Shown here in pieces: positions 6,736 through 8,219 of a DNA stretch of 8,219 bases. The notes under the pieces are model-generated. The model had not been told where the DNA came from, ran no database searches, and saw nothing but the letters and a program-made list of their open reading frames with translations. The position numbers and the translations under genes were made by a program. How positions within the stretch are numbered: the first letter of the stretch is position 1; each line of letters begins with the position of its first letter. Source of the DNA: Spirochaetaceae bacterium (GTDB lineage: Bacteria; Spirochaetota; Spirochaetia; Treponematales; Breznakiellaceae); assembly GCA_031275595.1 (NCBI GenBank), contig JAISOO010000068.1:1-8219 (forward strand). The letters are read 5' to 3'.

Positions 6736-6782
6736 GGTTCCGCCCAAGAACCCGCTTCGCGGGGGAGCCTTGGGACGGAACC
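6736..6782 (+). repeat. Large two-step stem-loop downstream of the TPR gene
   Basis: GGTTCCGCCCAAG (6736-6748) pairs with CTTGGG (6769-6774) plus CGGAACC (6776-6782): 13 base pairs with one bulged A at 6775. Inside is a second perfect stem, CCCGC (6751-6755), loop TTC, GCGGG (6759-6763). No T-run follows, so it is not a standard terminator. The shape (long arms around a CCCGC/GCGGG core) is like repetitive extragenic palindromes or small non-autonomous elements, but it could also be part of a 5' leader. It begins 18 bases after the TPR stop codon. Confidence 0.65.
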
Positions 6783-6869
6783 GGGGGTATGAACCCTGGA
6801 TCAAATACCTTATGAGAACAACATATCCGGTCCGTTTGGTGCGGTTATGTGCCCCAAAGCTCCGGCGAA

Positions 6870-6902
6870 CCCGGGTGAAAAATACTTGGCTTTTGCCCCG
6901 GG
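6870..6902 (+). other. Second stem-loop in the spacer before the UPRT-like gene
   Basis: CCCGGG (6870-6875) pairs with CCCGGG (6897-6902), and after a 2x2 mismatch AAAA (6878-6881) pairs with TTTT (6891-6894) around a 9-base loop. It lies about 40 bases before the start codon at 6944. Together with the stem-loop at 6736-6782 it makes the 226-base spacer strongly structured. Between them, GGTAT (6786-6790) and ATACC (6805-6809) form a further short inverted repeat. Confidence 0.5.
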
Positions 6903-6911
6903 ATAAACTTG

Positions 6912-6949
6912 TTCATAAATGAAAAGTAGGATACATTCATTATATGAAT
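6912..6949 (+). promoter_or_regulatory. Twin TTCAT/ATGAA palindromes and ribosome binding site at the UPRT-like start
   Basis: TTCAT-AA-ATGAA (6912-6923) and ATTCAT-TAT-ATGAAT (6935-6949) are perfect inverted repeats with the same half-site, their centres about 24-25 bases apart. Between them is the ribosome binding site region AGTAGGAT (6925-6932); the second palindrome includes the ATG at 6944. They could be operators for a dimeric repressor, or RNA hairpins that hide the start codon. TTGTTC (6909-6914) and TACATT (6932-6937) form a poor promoter match with 17-base spacing that would give an almost leaderless transcript, so I do not rely on it. Confidence 0.4.
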
Positions 6950-8014
6950 ACGGTTGTTTTAAAAGCCGCGGACCTGGACGGGTTCCTTACCGATGCCGAT
7001 AGAACTTCCATTGCCCGGATGGATGAATTTTACCGTCATGTGATGACCTGCTTTACCCTGCTTTCCACCACCAGATCCGATGCGGAACGGCGGCGGGAGG
7101 AGGATAAACTTATCGGACTTTACAATGAGATGGGGAGCCTGATGCAGGAGATCTGCAATGAGGAGGCCGGTATCCATGTATATTCCTTTCGCACCCCCCA
7201 GGAGAGCCATGCCGAAGCGTCCCGGCTTATTGCCAAACTTCGGGACATCCGGACCGAGCGGGAGGAATTTGTTTATTATATTCAACGGGCCTATGAAATG
7301 CTTTTTAACTTAGCCTACGGGGGAACAACCGGGACGAATAAAAATTACCTCATTGTGAAAACCCCGGTAACCATGCCGGTCCAGAACTATGCGGTTCATA
7401 AAATAACCAATATCGATGATAAAATCGAAAATACCGTGATGTGCGTTATGCTCCGGGGGGCCCTTTTGCCCTCCATGATTATGTCCAAGGAAATTGAGGA
7501 ATACTCCTCCCATGCCCATGTAACCCCCTTTGCCCTGTTCAGAATCAGGCGGGATGACACAAAGCACGAAAATGACATGGAGTATATCCTGGATCTGGAT
7601 CGGTCCTTTTTTAATCCGGATCTGCTTGACGGCAAGGATCTTATCTTCGCGGATCCCATGAATGCCACCGGGGGAAGCCTGGTAACGGTCATAAAATACC
7701 TTTTGGATCAGGGGATCAAACCCAAGTCGGTCCAGTTTTTTAATGTCATCGCCGCCCTTAAGGGAGCCCTGCGGGCGGTCCGGGCCCTGGATAATTGTCA
7801 GGTGTTTACCCTCTGGATGGATCCCGTCTTAAATGAGGCGGCCTATATCATGCCGGGCTTGGGCGATGCCGGGGACCGGATCAATGGGCGGGATGTGGAA
7901 GAGCGGCCCCGGAACATCATGCAGCTCATCGCCGACTATGGCTCTAATATCGCCCGGCTTTATCGGGCGCAGCTCCGTGAAATAGAGGATACGGTCCTCA
8001 ATACACCCAAATGA
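6944..8014 (+). CDS. Uracil phosphoribosyltransferase-like protein with long N-terminal extension
   Basis: The C-terminal part (about residues 134-356) is of the uracil phosphoribosyltransferase family, which makes UMP from uracil and PRPP in pyrimidine salvage in the cytosol. Seen: the PRPP-binding signature DPMNATGGS at 237-245 (usual form DPMLATGGS); the uracil-binding segment [20 protein letters not shown] ending at Arg312 (Asp308, Asp311); and [10 protein letters not shown] around Arg171 in place of the usual LRAGL. The protein is 356 residues, whereas the ordinary enzyme is about 208-210. The extra parts are about 130 mostly helical, charged residues at the N terminus that I do not recognise, and about 40 residues after the uracil loop, where INGRD replaces the usual (I/L)FGT. 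It may be an active but diverged enzyme, or a regulator using the same fold. The ATG has AGTAGGAT upstream. The stop TGA overlaps the next gene as ATGA. I leave the symbol empty because upp normally means the short form. Confidence 0.85.
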   Translation: MNTVVLKAADLDGFLTDADRTSIARMDEFYRHVMTCFTLLSTTRSDAERRREEDKLIGLYNEMGSLMQEICNEEAGIHVYSFRTPQESHAEASRLIAKLRDIRTEREEFVYYIQRAYEMLFNLAYGGTTGTNKNYLIVKTPVTMPVQNYAVHKITNIDDKIENTVMCVMLRGALLPSMIMSKEIEEYSSHAHVTPFALFRIRRDDTKHENDMEYILDLDRSFFNPDLLDGKDLIFADPMNATGGSLVTVIKYLLDQGIKPKSVQFFNVIAALKGALRAVRALDNCQVFTLWMDPVLNEAAYIMPGLGDAGDRINGRDVEERPRNIMQLIADYGSNIARLYRAQLREIEDTVLNTPK

Positions 8015-8219
8015 ATATGAAACCGTTTTTTTTATTATTGGTTTGTTTTGTTTTTTCAGGATTCTTTTTTTCCTGTACGTCTCAGGATCGGGCCGCTAAG
8101 GCGGAGGAATATTATGCCCTAGGCATGGCCTATTTTGATTTGGGCCGGTATGCGGAGGCGGAAAGATGGTTAAGCCAGGCCAGATCCCTGGACAAGACCA
8201 AGCTGGCATCGGAATACAA
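8011..8219 (+). CDS. TPR-containing lipoprotein, N-terminal part (3' end outside window)
   Basis: An open frame of 69 codons from the ATG at 8011 continues past the window end. It begins MNMKPFF with a hydrophobic stretch up to a cysteine at residue 22 ([10 protein letters not shown]). This reads as a lipoprotein signal with a relaxed lipobox, phenylalanine at -3 and serine at -1, which is tolerated in spirochaetes; an alternative start is the ATG at 8017. From about residue 28 a TPR-like unit follows ([20 protein letters not shown]). The start overlaps the stop of the UPRT-like gene (ATGA, 8011-8014) and there is no good ribosome binding site, so translation is likely coupled to that gene. 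The likely place is the periplasmic face of a membrane. The function is unknown. It is the second TPR protein flanking the UPRT-like gene. Confidence 0.8.
   Translation, partial: MNMKPFFLLLVCFVFSGFFFSCTSQDRAAKAEEYYALGMAYFDLGRYAEAERWLSQARSLDKTKLASEY

Noticed and set aside
6736..6840. Possible tRNA on the minus strand, because of a GGGTTCATACCC-like stretch
   Set aside because: No acceptor stem, D-arm or anticodon arm can be drawn around it, and no CCA end is present.
6725..6922. 65-codon plus-strand frame in the spacer before the UPRT-like gene
   Set aside because: No clear ribosome binding site, a composition rich in R, P and L, and it runs straight through both strong stem-loops; more likely non-coding.

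Overview
The window looks like chromosomal DNA of a GC-moderate spirochaete, most likely a Treponema-like member of the Treponemataceae/Breznakiellaceae. Two things point there. The gene order of the V/A-type ATPase (B, D, I, K with no F, C or G genes in between) is the compact spirochaetal arrangement. The later gene order ispG, TPR protein, uracil phosphoribosyltransferase-like protein also resembles what I recall from Treponema pallidum, which I could not check. All genes are on the + strand and there is almost no non-coding space; no stretch longer than 300 bases lacks a gene.

Bases 1-3745 hold the 3' end of a V/A-type ATPase operon: the C-terminal part of subunit B (catalytic-head partner carrying the arginine finger), subunit D (central rotor shaft), subunit I (membrane stator with the essential arginine) and subunit K (proteolipid rotor ring). 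Each of the three gaps between these genes contains a small hairpin. Subunit K keeps every side chain known to bind sodium in the Enterococcus hirae ring, so the enzyme may pump or use Na+ rather than H+. Only 5 bases after K comes ispG (MEP isoprenoid pathway, Fe-S reductase) with a TTG start and no visible ribosome binding site, so it is probably read from the ATPase transcript.

Bases 4879-6717 hold a short AT-rich region with a possible weak terminator and a likely promoter, then a small secreted beta-barrel-like protein and a secreted TPR-repeat protein, both probably in the cell envelope. Bases 6718-6943 form an unusual, highly structured spacer with two strong hairpins and a pair of matching TTCAT/ATGAA palindromes, one of which covers the start codon of the next gene.

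Bases 6944-8219 hold an enlarged uracil phosphoribosyltransferase-like protein (356 residues against about 210 for the usual enzyme) and, overlapping its stop codon by an ATGA, the start of a TPR-containing lipoprotein that runs off the window. The functional themes are ion-driven energy conversion, isoprenoid synthesis, pyrimidine salvage and envelope proteins. I see no phage, transposase, CRISPR, tRNA or rRNA. I found no clearly new defence or mobile system; the best unexplained signal is the structured spacer before the phosphoribosyltransferase gene.
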